Shown: positions 11,321-22,679 of the stretch, in pieces | Position numbering within the stretch: the stretch's first letter is position 1 | How the letters are laid out: every line of letters begins with the position of its first letter | Assembly (NCBI RefSeq): GCF_000143415.4 | Contig: NW_003314265.1 | Location: 2,818,559 to 2,882,558 of the forward strand | From: Selaginella moellendorffii | Taxonomy: Eukaryota; Streptophyta; Lycopodiopsida; Selaginellales; Selaginellaceae | Direction: 5' to 3' | DNA length: 64,000 nucleotides | The notes under the pieces: model-generated | Told to the model about the DNA's origin: nothing | The model's input: only the letters and a program-made list of their open reading frames with translations | The model's database searches: none | Position numbers and translations under genes: made by a program

Positions 11321-11428
11321 TCAAGACAACGTAAAAACCATGTCTTTTGGAGGCTGAAAACCACTGAGTGTCATCACACCACCCCCCTTGTCCATCCCTC
11401 CATAACAAAGAGAGAAAACGTCCTCCAT
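11321..11428 (-). pseudogene. Fragment of a nepenthesin-type aspartic protease
   Basis: About 35 residues, including FSLCYGGMDKGGGVM and then PPKDMVFT, match from memory a very conserved stretch of plant A1 aspartic proteases (CYGGMDVGGG ... DMVFT). Neither catalytic DTG/DSG motif is present nearby, and the sequence after it does not continue in any frame. It is embedded in unrelated repeat sequence, so it is best read as a captured or leftover gene scrap. Confidence 0.5.
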
Positions 11429-11525
11429 GGCATTCTTCTCAACACCTCTGTCGTCGCTGGTGGAGGCGCCATTGCTGCCACTGGGTGGACCACTGGACCC
11501 GTTGGATCTAGAGCCTACGGGTCCA

Positions 11526-11831
11526 GATCTGCTGCTGGCACCTGTTCCCACGGGGACTGGGAGCTGCAGTTTCACTGGCCATTTACTCGCTTTCCTCTAG
11601 AGCTACGCCCTTTCCCTAAAGCAGCGGTGGAGATCCTCCATGCTGGGAGTGACAGTAGCGAGACTGTAGCTCCGGATCTGCTGCTGGTGCCTGTTCTTGC
11701 GGGGATTGTGGTGGTGATTGAGCGGGAGATCTCTGAGTAGAAGATCTCTGCCTGGGAGATCCAGGAGCCACAGCTTCACTGGGCATTTATTCGACTGCAT
11801 CCCTTTCTTGCCCTTTCCCTAAAGCAGCAGT
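11526..11831. repeat. Two diverged direct copies of about 100-155 bp
   Basis: Copies at about 11526-11625 and 11675-11831 share GATCTGCTGCTGG at the start and CCCTTTCCCTAAAGCAGC at the end; the second is longer inside. No coding function is seen. Confidence 0.5.
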
Positions 11832-14800
11832 GCTCCACATCAGGCAATTTGTGCAGGAAAATTTAAAAGATCTCAACAAAAAAAGTTTGGATGATGATAG
11901 GAAAGACACTTGCATGTGACATGTGTTGCTATGCCTTCTTCTCCCGCCCCACACAGCTTGGCCGCCTCACATTGACTGAGAGCAAACATCAGAAAAATTT
12001 CTCACGCAACCATGGCTACCGACCCTGACCGGGGCCTGGGATCCAACGGCCAGCAAGCCTCCCCGCTATCGCTTTATATGTAAAGATATATATCTTACAT
12101 TATTGTCTCCTTTGGAAGATAAAAAGGTGATGATGATAAATTAAGTGGAACATCTAAAGCTTCTATTAGGTGATTATAGACTACTATAAGAATCTGAATT
12201 TTCTATAAAACCACCAACGTAATTGCTAATAAGTATGACTAAAAAAAATTCAAAGCTATAACATAAACATCAATTAACTATAGATTCCTGATGAACTAAT
12301 TTCAACTCTATGTGCAATTGCTAAATGTTCAAACCAACCTTGAAGCCATAACTTTGAACTAAAACAAAAGACTTTAAAAGCCATTATAATCCTCATTGTA
12401 GTAAATAATATATCCCATCTTTAGGTTTGTTTATTGACAATCTTCTAAGACCATTATTAACTCAAATTTATGACTATTATCTTTATCTAACACCACATAT
12501 AGAAGGTTGAACTCACTCTATTTATTTTCTATATCCTCTTTATCCCTTTAAAGAAAAAACACTTCTAAAGTATCAACTTTGTTCAAATTTATTGCATTAA
12601 TCCTTATTCTACTATCTATGTTCTACCTCACTTCACTATTGCATGTATTTAACCTCACTAAATTGGGGCTAAATGTTTTATTCAAACTTGCTATATTCGT
12701 CTTTATTCCATAATCTATGTTGTTCATCCTAGCACAACTACAATATCTATTTGTCCCAATTTTATCATTGAGGCCAAGCTCTTATCTAGAAATTTTTAGC
12801 TACTATCAAAACAAAAATGATGAAAAAAATAAATGTGCTCAAAACATAGAAAATAAAGGGTTTTTTATTATAAAATACTTTAGCCACCACAATATAAACA
12901 AAAGATTCACACTCCTCAATATACAACTTAACACTTGAGCTAAGAGAATTAATAGAAAATTTACTCTTAAGAGAACACAAACTCTTTATCAACAATGATA
13001 AAACAAAAGCTTTTAACAACACTCACAATTAGGGACATATACTCAATTTTGGAATAGGAAATACTTAACACTAGAATTGATCAAAGACTCTGCCAAATAA
13101 ACAAAAGCAAGATTATTAACTTCTTGCATATGTTTAACATCTAAATTAGTATGAGGAAGACAAAAAACACTTAACTCAACATTAGACCGAGAATGAGAAT
13201 TATAAAAGTCATAAATGATTAATGTGCCATGAGAAGGAAACATTGAAAATAAGGAAGAAACACTAAAAATATAAAAAGTTGGATCAGGTTGAAAAATAAA
13301 AAAAGGTTGGGAAAGAGTAAAAGGTAAAATGAAAGGAATAGATGGCAAATTAAAAGATTGATATCTACCCTGTGAAATCTTTAATTCATCTCTAAAACTA
13401 TCTTTTCAATGTCTAGTATTGGAAGAGGCTAAGAAGGTGAATTATTACATAAAAGAAGGGAGTAGCAATTCTGAATTTATGCTTTAAATGAGCACCTTCA
13501 CACTACTATTATAAAGATGATTAGATCATTTACAACAACAATAGCTTAATGTGAGAACGAGAATGAGGCCCACTAAATGTTACTCAACACCAGAGATGCC
13601 TAATAAAAAAACAAGAGAGGATTATCTAAGTGATGAAATTAGTTCATCATTTGGCTCTACCTTTTAACATTATCAAATCTAAGGTTAAAAAATTTAAAAC
13701 TTTCATACAAAAGAAGATTATTCTTCTCATGTAAACTCAGTCAATGCTTGAAAGTTTCTTCTGGGGATAGCACAAGAGGAAGAGGAGAAGCTATATGTTG
13801 GAAAAGAGGAGCCTATAATTTTCCATCATGATTGATAAGAGTACTGATAAAGCATTGGAGAAACACTGGATTGTTTAATATTATCTACCTAGAAGCTAGA
13901 GGTCAGCTAGTTTGCAAGTTTATAAGGCTTTTCTTTATTGAAGGAAGAATGGTGGAGGCAATTGTTTTTACTCCAGAAGCTCTCTTCTTACAACTTGAGC
14001 TAGATTTGAAAAAGCTTGACTCTGATAAAGCCACAGGATAAAGTCTCATCCCTAATTGGATGTAGAACAAGTGTGGTACAATATTTGAAGGAGAAGCATT
14101 GTAAGATCCTTGGTGTTCATTGTGTTGTTTATAGGGAGGTGCTTGCTGCAACAGATGGTTCAACTTTTAATTGTAATGCTTTTTATGAGATTGATAAATT
14201 GGTCAAGGAAAATGCTATTATTGCATGAAGTATATTGGTTATTTCATAATCAAGTTATATAACATTTGGTTCAATCTATACCAGCTTTATTAGAGCAACG
14301 GCAAGAACTAGAGAAAGTAAAATATAAGATGTTAACAATATTTCAAGTACTTAGTGTCTTTGTCATGGTATGGTAGATACTTGTTTAGTGTAAGTCTAAT
14401 TTTTCATTCATTTATTGGCATACATGTTTTTAGAGTTGAACAAATTTAGCCTTCTAGTATGAAAAGAATGTCACCAACTACTCTAAGCTTAGAGATTAAT
14501 TGGATGTGATAGTGGAGAGGTTATATTTAGATCTATTTTTGGAGGTAATTCTCCAAAGTAAAGAAGGTTCATTATCATTCATCAACATGAGTGGTGTGAT
14601 AGAGGTATACAACCCCAACTCTGTACATATACATTCTTCTCAAGTAGGAATTAATTTAAATGTTAGTATAATGGGAGTAGAGTTAGGTTCTTCTGATGAT
14701 TCAATCTTTAAAGAGAGGATGTACATGCAAGTTACCATGGAGATATCAATTCCCTCAACAGTATAAAGCAAATTAATCCATACTCCTACTTTACAAGGGA

Positions 14801-15219
14801 CTTTGAAGATTAATAAGTTACAAAAAGATGCTGGCTCAAAAGTCTTATGTACAAAATCAACTTTAACTCATCAAAGGCTGATATTAAAATTTGTCACAAT
14901 GAAGTGGAAGACTTCATCAACTTCCTCTCCAAAGCTTGTTCAACATGAGTATTTGTAGCAATGAGCAAATCTAGTGAAATATATTTCTAGGTAATGAATT
15001 CTTTACTACTTTTTTATTCTAACTCAAATATTAGTACAGGTTTAATGAAATTGTGATAAGTCATTCTAGCCAACACTGCTGCATGCAAAAGAGGTTTCTT
15101 ATTCCAGAACAATTTAAAAACAGATATGAGAGTTTGATTATATTTACTCTACTCATTAATGATAGTAAACCTTAATAGCTTAAAACAGTAGATTGGATGA
15201 ATATTTTTTGTTTGCTTAG

Positions 15220-15740
15220 TGAGGTGGTAGTGGATATACCTAGAATATGCTTCAATATTCTAGGATCTTCCACAATCTAACGGTTGTTATTCATTTAGAT
15301 TAATATTGTATTTATAATTTATAAAACTTCCTAAATACTTTCTAGTATATTCTATTTTATTCTAGCTGATATAAGAGTAATCTTATGGTTATACATGTTT
15401 ACAATTATAAACTTCCATTTGATCAATTAGATTAATAACATTACTATTAAAAAAACCAAGCATTGTTGCATGCAATGAGTAGCAAATTATTCAAATTTAG
15501 AGAGATTTAGAAATCACTTAAAAAGTTTAAGTGATATTGAAAACATTTGCTATACATTTTATGCAGCAATTCTTAGTTTGCTTAATAGTAGTGTCATCCC
15601 TATTTATTAATCTAATTTATCAAATGGAAGTTTATAATTTATAAATACAAGATTAATCTTATTAGATATCAAGATGAATAAATGAATAATAACTGTTAAC
15701 ATATTTTAAAATATTCAAAAATATTCTAAGCTTAAAAAAA
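15220..15740. repeat. AT-rich fold-back (inverted) repeat
   Basis: The left arm (about 15220-15445) and right arm (about 15595-15740) are diverged inverted copies separated by about 150 bp. Shared pieces are CAAATGGAAGTTTATAATT, TATAATTTATAAA and TATTCTAGG-type ends. Related AT-rich words recur near 22680-22760 and 53335-53480, so the arms may belong to a dispersed repeat family. Confidence 0.5.
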
Positions 15741-16235
15741 CCTAAAAATTAGAACTAATTTATCATGTCAAATGAAAAACTTGTTATGTATATAAAATCA
15801 GTAAAGGAAAGGTAGAGGGTCTGGTGAAGTTTCTGCCTGCTCCATGATGTTATCTCAGAGCATTGAGCATATACAGCAGCGAGGTCAATTTTCCAGACAA
15901 CAATCCAGAGGTGCCCACAGCCGCGAGCAAGCCACTGTGTGGCGGTGTGTGGCAAGGGCATCGAGCAAGAGGCTATGGAGATTGCGAAGAAGCTGTAGAG
16001 ATACATTTTTTTACAAGCGGAGGAAGATTGTGGAATCATTCCGATCACGAGCCACAGATATTTGTGGAAGGATATTCTCGTGGGCATGAAATTAGCGGAG
16101 TAAATATTTTCCTGAATAGATATTGACAATGATTCCTCTCAAAGTCAAAAGTTACGTATAGTTACGTAAGATCAAAGCTGCAATAGTTTGTATAGAAGTG
16201 ATTCATTGGGCGAGGAAGTTTCGACTCCTAGGAGC

Positions 16236-17796
16236 ATGGGAATCACTATAGCGATCCTCGTGTGCTTGCTCGCGACCGCGGCGATCATCAAGTCACTGCG
16301 CGCAAGGAGATCGTCCAGACTCCCGCCCGGTCCAATCTCCTTCCCGGTGGTGGGATCTTTGCTCTCGCTCCGCCAGCCCCTCCACCGCCACTTCGCGCGC
16401 CTGGCCGATCGCTACGGCCCCATCGTCTTCCTCAAGATCGGCATGGTTCCATACGTTATCGCCAACACCGCTCGCGCCGCCGAGTTCTTCCTCAAGATCC
16501 ACGACGCCGAGTTCGCCAATCGCCCCCAGTCGGAGGAGTTCTTCCGGATCTTCAGCTTCGGCTGGAGCGACCTGGCCTTCCGCTCACCGGGGCCCGAGTG
16601 GAAGCTCATGCGCAAGATCTGCGCCACGAACCTCTTCAGCAACGCTATGCTCGCCACCAGCGCCCCCTACCGGCGATCGCAGCTCCAGTCCGCCATGGAC
16701 GCCATCCTCGATCGATCACGGGGCGGCGAGCCCGTGAACTTGCGGACCCTCTTCGCCCGATACACGTCGGGGTCGCTGTGCCTGACGCTCTTCAGCGAGG
16801 AGTGTCCCGAGGTGGTGGAGACGATCAACAACATGGCCGGGCAGGCGATCAACCTCAACATCGGCGAGATCATCCCGTCGCTCGACTGGATGGATCTCCA
16901 CGGCGTGTACGCCAAGATGAGGGGCGAGATCATGCCCCGGATCAAGGCGCTGCTCGACGATCAAGTCCGGGAGCACCAGGAGCGCAAGAAGGCGGCGGGC
17001 GATGGGTTTGTCTGCCGCGACTTTGTGGACGTTCTCATCTCCCTGGACGAGAGTGACAAGCTCTCGGACCAAGAGATCATCGGCCTCCTGTGTGTAAGTG
17101 ATCACCATCCTTCTCGATCCTCTTCTCTGCGATGTGACGATCGATCGAACTTTCTTCCAGGATATGGTGGGTGCCGGATTCAAAACCTCCATGGAGTCGA
17201 TCGAGTGGTGCATGGCAGAAGTGATCAGTAAACCCGAGATCATGCGCAAGGCCCAAGAAGAACTGGATCAAATCATCGGGAGGGAGCGCGCGGTGGAAGA
17301 ACACGATCTTCAAAACCTTCCATTCATCCAGGCGATCCTCAAGGAGGCCCTCCGCCTCCACCCGGCGGTGCCCCTGGGAATGCCCCACTACAACCTCCGC
17401 CCCGTGGAGCTCGGCGATGGCCATGGCACCATAATCCCCGCCAAATGCAAACTCCTCGTCAATCTCTGGGCGGCGAACCGCGATCCAGCGCACTGGACAA
17501 GCCCCCACGAATTCCAGCCCGAGCGATTCCTGGGGACCAACATCTCGCCCGGGGGGCAGCACTTCCAGATCATCCCATTCTCCGCCGGGAGGAGGATGTG
17601 CGCCGGCTATGGCCTTGCCATGCGCTCCCTCTTCTTCCTCCTCGCCAGCCTGCTACACGGATTCATCTGGAGCGAGATCTCGGACAATCCCATCGCACTG
17701 GAGGAATCGATCGGAACCATTTCGTGCCCACCTGCGAAGGACCTGATCGTCGCGGCGTCGCCCAGGATCGAGGAGCGAATTCTCGCTCAGTACTAA
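16236..17796 (+). CDS. Cytochrome P450, plant A-type
   Basis: Two exons, 16236-17093 and 17161-17796, encode 497 residues, the usual P450 length. The enzyme would be a haem monooxygenase anchored in the ER by its N-terminal hydrophobic segment (residues 2-18), followed by the proline hinge LPPGP. Visible motifs are ExxR in LKEALRLHP, the PERF motif in FQPERFLG and the haem loop PFSAGRRMCAG with its Cys ligand. The I-helix reads DMVGAGFKTSMES: the Thr is kept, but the acidic residue of the usual AGTDT/AGTET is Lys. The acid normally helps proton delivery to bound oxygen, so the chemistry may be unusual. The ATG at 16236 is preferred over the upstream non-ATG extension because it directly precedes the membrane anchor. 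The substrate cannot be told. The coding part is much more GC-rich than its flanks. Confidence 0.93.
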
Positions 17797-18026
17797 GAAC
17801 CCTAATCTGGCAAGAGAATATTCTGGCAAAAGCAATGTGTTTGTAATGGATATTCTAGTGAAGGGGTTTATCGGGGGTTTGATCCAAATGCTCTCGAATC
17901 AATGTCCGGTGCTCTGCGAAGATCAGCTCCTCCATTCTCAGCGGTGAGATTTCCTGGAGAACTTCTCGAATTATTTGGAGCTTGTAGCCACCCCCGCCTT
18001 CTTCCTTGCTCCTCCAGCGCCAGAGC

Positions 18027-18996
18027 TACTGGGAGACACGCGGAGCAACACTCGATTGGTTCTCGAATTACTCCAGATTCGAGTCGATTATCCGTTAGCA
18101 ATTCAGCAAATCTTCCCTTCCCAGGTTTTGATGGCTGTGTGTGGGAATTCAGGTACCAAGATCTCAATGAGCGATGCCATAGAAAAGAATACTAATTCCA
18201 GGGATGTAAAACAGCAATGTTAACGACATGGTGGAAGATGGCTAAGAAGAAATCGTCAACACGGATCTATCTTCGGATTGACAACTTCAAAGTTAGATAT
18301 GCTCACGTTCCTCAGCTCTCTTGTATCCTTGGGCTTGGTGATGTTACTTCTTTGCAGCAGCCATATCTTCCTTGAAGAAACTTAAGATGTGGCAATAGAT
18401 TCACGGGACATGAGTGCGTTTCAAGACTGTTCCTTTGATGCGGTCATTGACAAAGGTAACAAAGTAATAGTTTACTCTCAAGAGTCTCCTCTTACATTTT
18501 CTTTCTCTTTGTTTTTCAGGCCTGGCCGACGCCATGCTAGTAAGTGTTTGTGTCACCAAAAACATCCTTGTCTAATGCAATTTGCGTTCCTTCTTTCAGT
18601 GTGGAGTTGATCCGGCCGAAGGCGTTCTACACATGCTAAGAGAAACTTATCTCGCTTGCAGGATTTTGAGACCACAAGGAGTGTTTATGCTGGTAGGAAG
18701 AAAAAAACACTTCTATAGTTCCTGATCTATAAACATTCTCACTGCAGATCACATACAGCCACCCCGAAATACGAATGCCGGCGTTGCAGGAACCAGGATT
18801 GAAATGGTCCATCCTTCTGTACGCCTTGGGTATGTTTTGAGCTCAAAACGGGATAAGCTCACTCTGTGTGTTTTCTTCTCAGCCAAGCAAAGCCGTAATG
18901 GAAACCATTGAGGGAGTAACTCCAGATTCACTGCCCATTGACGAGCGCAACTGGTCTCAAGATTTTGGAATATATTTAATTAACTTTACTAGCTAA
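18027..18996 (+). pseudogene. Class I methyltransferase (METTL13/EEF1A-KMT-like), decayed
   Basis: Ordered pieces of a SAM-dependent methyltransferase are in different frames. They are YWETRGATLDWFSNYSRF at 18027, the motif I strand VLMAVCGNS at 18125, DMVEDG-stop-EEIVNTDLSS at 18225 (TAA at 18243), SRDMSAFQDCSFDAVIDKG at 18395-18450, then small exons giving LADAMLCGVDP, GVLHMLRETY, ILRPQGVFML and ITYSHPEIRMP. The last exon frame ends at TAA 18994. TAG at 18096 and a one-base shift before 18125 interrupt the first exon. The family methylates lysines of translation factors or related targets (family knowledge). Several exon junctions downstream of 18450 still look spliceable, so the 3' half decayed less. 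A partly functional product is unlikely. Confidence 0.7.
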
Positions 18997-19134
18997 AAGT
19001 ATTTATCTAACCACATTTTAATCTAAGATACAACTAATTACCTTTTCCCTCGCTACCATATAACAGCGAAAATGCTTGTGAGGGTTTATCACTTTCCATC
19101 CTCTCCAAGAGCGATCAAGTAAGACCAATCGATC

Positions 19135-20445
19135 ATGGGAGTTCCTGGGTTTTTCGCCTGGCTCGTATCCAAGCATCCTCGGTGCGTGAGGGACGCGATT
19201 GATGGTGCCAAGAACAATATTCTTCGCTACGACAACGCGAACTTGTACGTGGACCTCAACACCATCATCTGGGTCATCCTGGAAAGCCACGATTGCCCGC
19301 CCACCTTCGCCACTTTTTACCAAGAGTTCCTCGACTCGCTCCGCAAGCTCGTCGCCATGGTGGCTCCGAGCAAGCTCGTCTTCCTAGCCCTGGATGGAAG
19401 GCCTCCCACCCCCAAGCTCTTCAGCAAGAAGCCGTGTCGCTACAATCGCGATGCTTCTCTCTCCTCCTTGTCCTCCTCGGAGGATGAGCTCGATTCCACC
19501 AAAGGTCAGACAGGTGATCTCATCCCACGCAATCGCAAGGCCAAGATGGCGATGGTCCGCCATGGAACGCCTTTCATGAACGGGCTGGAGAGTGAACTGC
19601 GACGATTTGTGGCAAGCATGATGCTGTCAAGTTCATATGATCATCGCCGGAGGAGATCAATGACTAGCTCGAGGCTCCAGTGGATCGTTTCCACGTCCGA
19701 GGAGGACGGGGAGGGCGAGCTCAAGATCTTCAACCACATACGGGCTCTGCCGTTCAACGCCCACGACTTCCACTGCGTGGTTGGACGCGACGCCGACTTG
19801 ATCATGCTGGCTCTCGCTAGCCCGCTCTCCAGGAAGATCAACATCGTCCGCCAGACGCCGAAGGACGGAGTGATGATTTACAAACTCATCAGCATCGAGA
19901 CGCTCGTGCGTGATTTCGAGGTGCAGATGGAAGAGCCGTGCTCCGTGCGGCTGCGGTCCACCATGAGGGATCTCGTGTTCCTGTGCTTCCTTCTGGGGAA
20001 CGATTTCCTGCCCGGCCTGGAGGCGCTCACAATCCGAAACAATGGCATCGACAAGCTCCAGCAAACGTACATGGAGGTTTTCAGCGAGGCAGGGGAGTTT
20101 ATAATCAACTGTGATGGGCATGTCAACATGAGAGCGCTGGAGCGATTTCTATTGCATCTGTCGAGGCAACTAGAGACATCAAAGAAGTTAGAATCTAGTG
20201 TTGAGACGAACATGATAATGTGGTCATCGTATATCAACATTCTAAGGTGGTGCGCAGACTATTATTTTAATGGAGTGGTGTTGGACGAGTCCTACTACTC
20301 GTGGGAGAATGCTCCAGCCATGGGAAGATTCATCAACTTCATGGGCACACACTCATGTGGCACGGTAAATTCAAGACCTCTACTCCCACCAGTTACTGCT
20401 ACGAGCGTTCTTAACTTAAGACCTCAGTGGTTGAAATCCTGTTAA
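19135..20445 (+). CDS. XRN-type 5'-3' exoribonuclease, truncated form
   Basis: An intronless frame of 436 residues starts with the family hallmark MGVPGFFAWL. Metal-binding acids of XRN nucleases can be placed: Asp in LYVDLNTII, Asp in LALDGRPP, both Glu in GEGELKI, both Asp in GRDADLIML, and Asp in LLGNDFLP. The His of NGIIH is Trp here, and the basic QQRxRR stretch that holds the 5'-phosphate is missing (PKLFSKKPCRYNRD instead). Full XRNs exceed 800 residues; this frame stops after the start of the second conserved block. Coding from about 20345 on (HSCGTVNSRP...) does not resemble the family. It may be a retrogene-like or truncated copy with lost or changed activity; a downstream exon after 20366 (GGTAAAT) is possible but was not found. 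Confidence 0.65.
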   Translation: MGVPGFFAWLVSKHPRCVRDAIDGAKNNILRYDNANLYVDLNTIIWVILESHDCPPTFATFYQEFLDSLRKLVAMVAPSKLVFLALDGRPPTPKLFSKKPCRYNRDASLSSLSSSEDELDSTKGQTGDLIPRNRKAKMAMVRHGTPFMNGLESELRRFVASMMLSSSYDHRRRRSMTSSRLQWIVSTSEEDGEGELKIFNHIRALPFNAHDFHCVVGRDADLIMLALASPLSRKINIVRQTPKDGVMIYKLISIETLVRDFEVQMEEPCSVRLRSTMRDLVFLCFLLGNDFLPGLEALTIRNNGIDKLQQTYMEVFSEAGEFIINCDGHVNMRALERFLLHLSRQLETSKKLESSVETNMIMWSSYINILRWCADYYFNGVVLDESYYSWENAPAMGRFINFMGTHSCGTVNSRPLLPPVTATSVLNLRPQWLKSC

Positions 20446-20544
20446 TATCGTATGGAATGACGGTAAATTCTAGTAAGAGCAAAAGGGAAGATCGACCAGA
20501 CTTTACAAACTTAGATCTTTAATACTAATATATACATTTTAAAA

Positions 20545-21135
20545 TCAAAGAGTTCCCAGTATGAGTCGTCGGAGCGACCAAGCAATCCAGCCGCCGGCTG
20601 CTATCGCAGAAGCTTCTACTTCTCGGCACGGGTCTTGGAGAAGAGTGGTGTCAACCTTGAGGTTCCTGACGGCCTGGATGGTCGTGCCTGGCACCTTGTT
20701 CACAAGCCCCGGCAGCACGTCCACCTTGCACCCCCGCTCGATGGTCAGCTCGATGTTTAGCCTGTGGAGCTCCTGGCGGCAGCATAAGAATGTGCCATCT
20801 CCCACGCTTGGATATGATCCCTGGTCTCGATGGAGCACCGCCGATCGAGTTGAGCGAGACGTTGAGCCGGTCCTGCCTGTAAGTCCGGACGTGTGAGGTA
20901 GAAGGCGTTGTGAGGGTCCGTCGTCACCTTTGCCTTGTCGTATCTAGAGTCGAGAGAGTCTGGCACGCCACCAGGAGCGTCGTCCAAGTCCGGTTCAAAA
21001 GGCATGGTGTCGATGAGCTCCACGGCCTGGCCGAACAGCCCCGTCCGGCGCATGGGATCCGCCAGGCAGTCGTAGTGAGCCAGCGTCGGTCTCACGCCAT
21101 GATAGTCTTGGATCATGTTGGCGAAGTCAGGTGGA
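20545..21135 (-). pseudogene. Relic of a PPR-DYW protein C-terminus
   Basis: Read on the minus strand, GVRPTLAHYDCLADPMRRTG and QAVELIDTMPFEPD correspond to the last PPR repeats and E region of plant PLS-class PPR proteins. SHIQAWE-like and RQELHRLNIEL pieces follow, then PGTTIQAVRNLKV, which fits the start of the DYW domain (PGTTIRVVKNLRVC). Frames change between pieces, and no HxE or DYW end is left. The 5' end of this relic is fused in frame to a duplicated exon of the gene at 21200-22243. Confidence 0.6.
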
Positions 21136-21199
21136 TGCCGCTTGATCACTTCCACCACCATCATCCCGTTCTCGCTGAGAGGAGAGTCCCCTGCCTTCT

Positions 21200-22243
21200 T
21201 AGCAAGTTTACGGCGTTTGAAAGCAGGATGATCACAGTAATGATCCACCGCCTCTGGTGCCTTCCTCTTGTTTCGAAGCAGCTCAAACCCCGAGTAGAAT
21301 AGTCCTGTTTACAAGGAAAAGAGTTAGCAGATCACAGAATTCACGAAACAAACTTACTGTCAGGGAGAGTAAGTTCCCAGGGATTGAGAGGCGGATGATC
21401 ACAGTAATGATCCACCACCGGCGGTGCCTTCCTCTTGTTTCCGAGCAGCTCAAACTCCGGGTAGAATAGCCCTGTTTACAAGGGAAAGAGTTAGCCGATC
21501 CCCCATACAAATCAAGAAACAAACTTACTGTTAGAGAGAGTAACTTTGAGGCGATCAAGAGGCGGGTGATCATAGTAATCCGGCGGTGCCTTCCTCTTGT
21601 TTCCAAGCAGCTCCACTCGATCATGGTAGAATAGCCCTGTTAGGAAAAGAGTTAGCCAATCCCTCAGAAATCACGAAAAAACTTACTGTTAGGGAAAGTA
21701 TGTTTGCGGTAATCGAGAGGGCCGTGATCATGGTAATGATCCACCGCTGGAGGTGCCTTTCCAAGCAGCTTCACTGCGCCAAACTCCGGGTAGAATAGCC
21801 CTGTTTACAAGAAAAAGAATTAGCCAGAAATCACGAAACCAGACGAGATCATGGGAACCTTGACCCAGCTCGGGCTTCCAGGAGAGCTCCTGTAGCTCCA
21901 CCACCTTTTCATCGTCACAGCGTCGGATTTGCTGCCGCTCGGGCGGTTTGATGCAAAGCTGTTCGAGGGAGGATTCGTGCTGCGCCAAGAGAGAGCATTA
22001 ACAGAAAAGGAAAGGAAGGGGAAAACGAGAAAGGAAGAAGAGCCATACCTTTTCCTGTGCAGCTTCCATTTCCTGAGCCTGCAAGAACGAGGAAAGAAAT
22101 CTTGAGAAGAAGACCCAAAAAAAACTTACCTGGATGAGAGAGTCCAAATCGTCCGGGAGCTCGTCCTTGACATTCCACTCGGTGCATACAAAATCGACAG
22201 CAAAAATTATCTCCACAATCTGTAACATCTCCAGCAACACCAT
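21200..22243 (-). CDS. Unrecognised multi-exon gene with tandem exon copies
   Basis: I do not recognise the product. A plausible first exon ends at a donor near 22131 (reading DELPDDLDSLIQ), followed by short exons near 22068-22080 and 21841-21980 (KPPERQQIRRCDDEKVVELQ). Then come three similar exons at 21687-21800 (114 nt), 21529-21636 (108 nt) and 21358-21471 (114 nt), and a fourth copy from 21304 that runs into the PPR relic. Each copy has an ACAG acceptor and a GTAAGTTT donor, is a multiple of three and encodes LFYPEFELLGNKRKAPP-like sequence with a DHYCDHPP-like core. The exon phase from the upstream part into the first copy is unresolved, so the whole may not be translated. The fused tail could be a chimeric gene or decay. 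Confidence 0.4.
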
Positions 22244-22339
22244 AGAGAGAGAGCGAGAACAAGCAAATACCTAAAGAGAGATTATTTTGTAGTCTGGAAG
22301 TTTAGGGCTTTTGGCCGATCGGCCTCCAGCGAGGCAGGA

Positions 22340-22670
22340 CAGTCTGGTAGTCACTGATGAATCGCTCGGAGCCCCGACGCTGGAGAAGTACAGGAGTTCC
22401 CTCGCGGGGCATAAGTGGAGCCACGGCGAGGCAGCCATGAACAACGACACCAAGTTCTTGGCAGGTGGGAAGAGATTTGAGCGTGTTCTCCCATCTTCGA
22501 GAAACGATGGCGATGCAACATCACGGTGTCGGGGTGGTCGGTGAGGAAATGCTGGTAGAGTGCTATGCACGTGGGAAGATCACGGCCGTCCAGAAAGCCA
22601 TCCTCTTGGAATCCAGCGAGTTGGAGACGCCATACATGTCGACCACACCGTTTTGTAAATGTTTTAATAA
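22340..22670 (-). pseudogene. Possible N-terminal PPR relic
   Basis: Minus-strand pieces CIALYQHFLTDHPDTVMLHR and, in another frame, LGVVVHGCLAV resemble the segment between early PPR repeats of PLS proteins (ALxLYxxF...HPDxVxxxxLLKAC, LGxxVH). The frames are broken. With the C-terminal relic at 20545-21135 on the same strand, it may be the other end of one ancestral gene split by the material in between. Confidence 0.35.
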
Positions 22671-22679
22671 TCAAATTAT

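Larger units (their letters stand above)
9987..16180. other. AT-rich intergenic stretch without intact genes
   Basis: No gene model could be supported here. The stretch holds two palindrome copies (10021 and 10313), a MITE-like element (10667-10820), a protease gene fragment (11321-11428), a GC-richer tandem duplication (11526-11831) and a fold-back repeat (15220-15740). Open frames at 13832-14041 and 14500-14766 are AT-rich, isolated and unlike any family I know. A frame at 15863-16126 has richer composition but no recognisable motif and no splice partners. Confidence 0.6.

Noticed and set aside
13832-14766. Two AT-rich open frames as possible genes
   Set aside because: No family resemblance, no plausible splice partners, codon use like the AT-rich flanks.
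15755-16129. Open frames on both strands just upstream of the P450
   Set aside because: No conserved motif on either strand; probably old decayed sequence.
21080-21108. TCTCACGCCAT as a further palindrome copy
   Set aside because: Only one arm matches, and it lies in PPR-relic coding sequence (GVRPTL).
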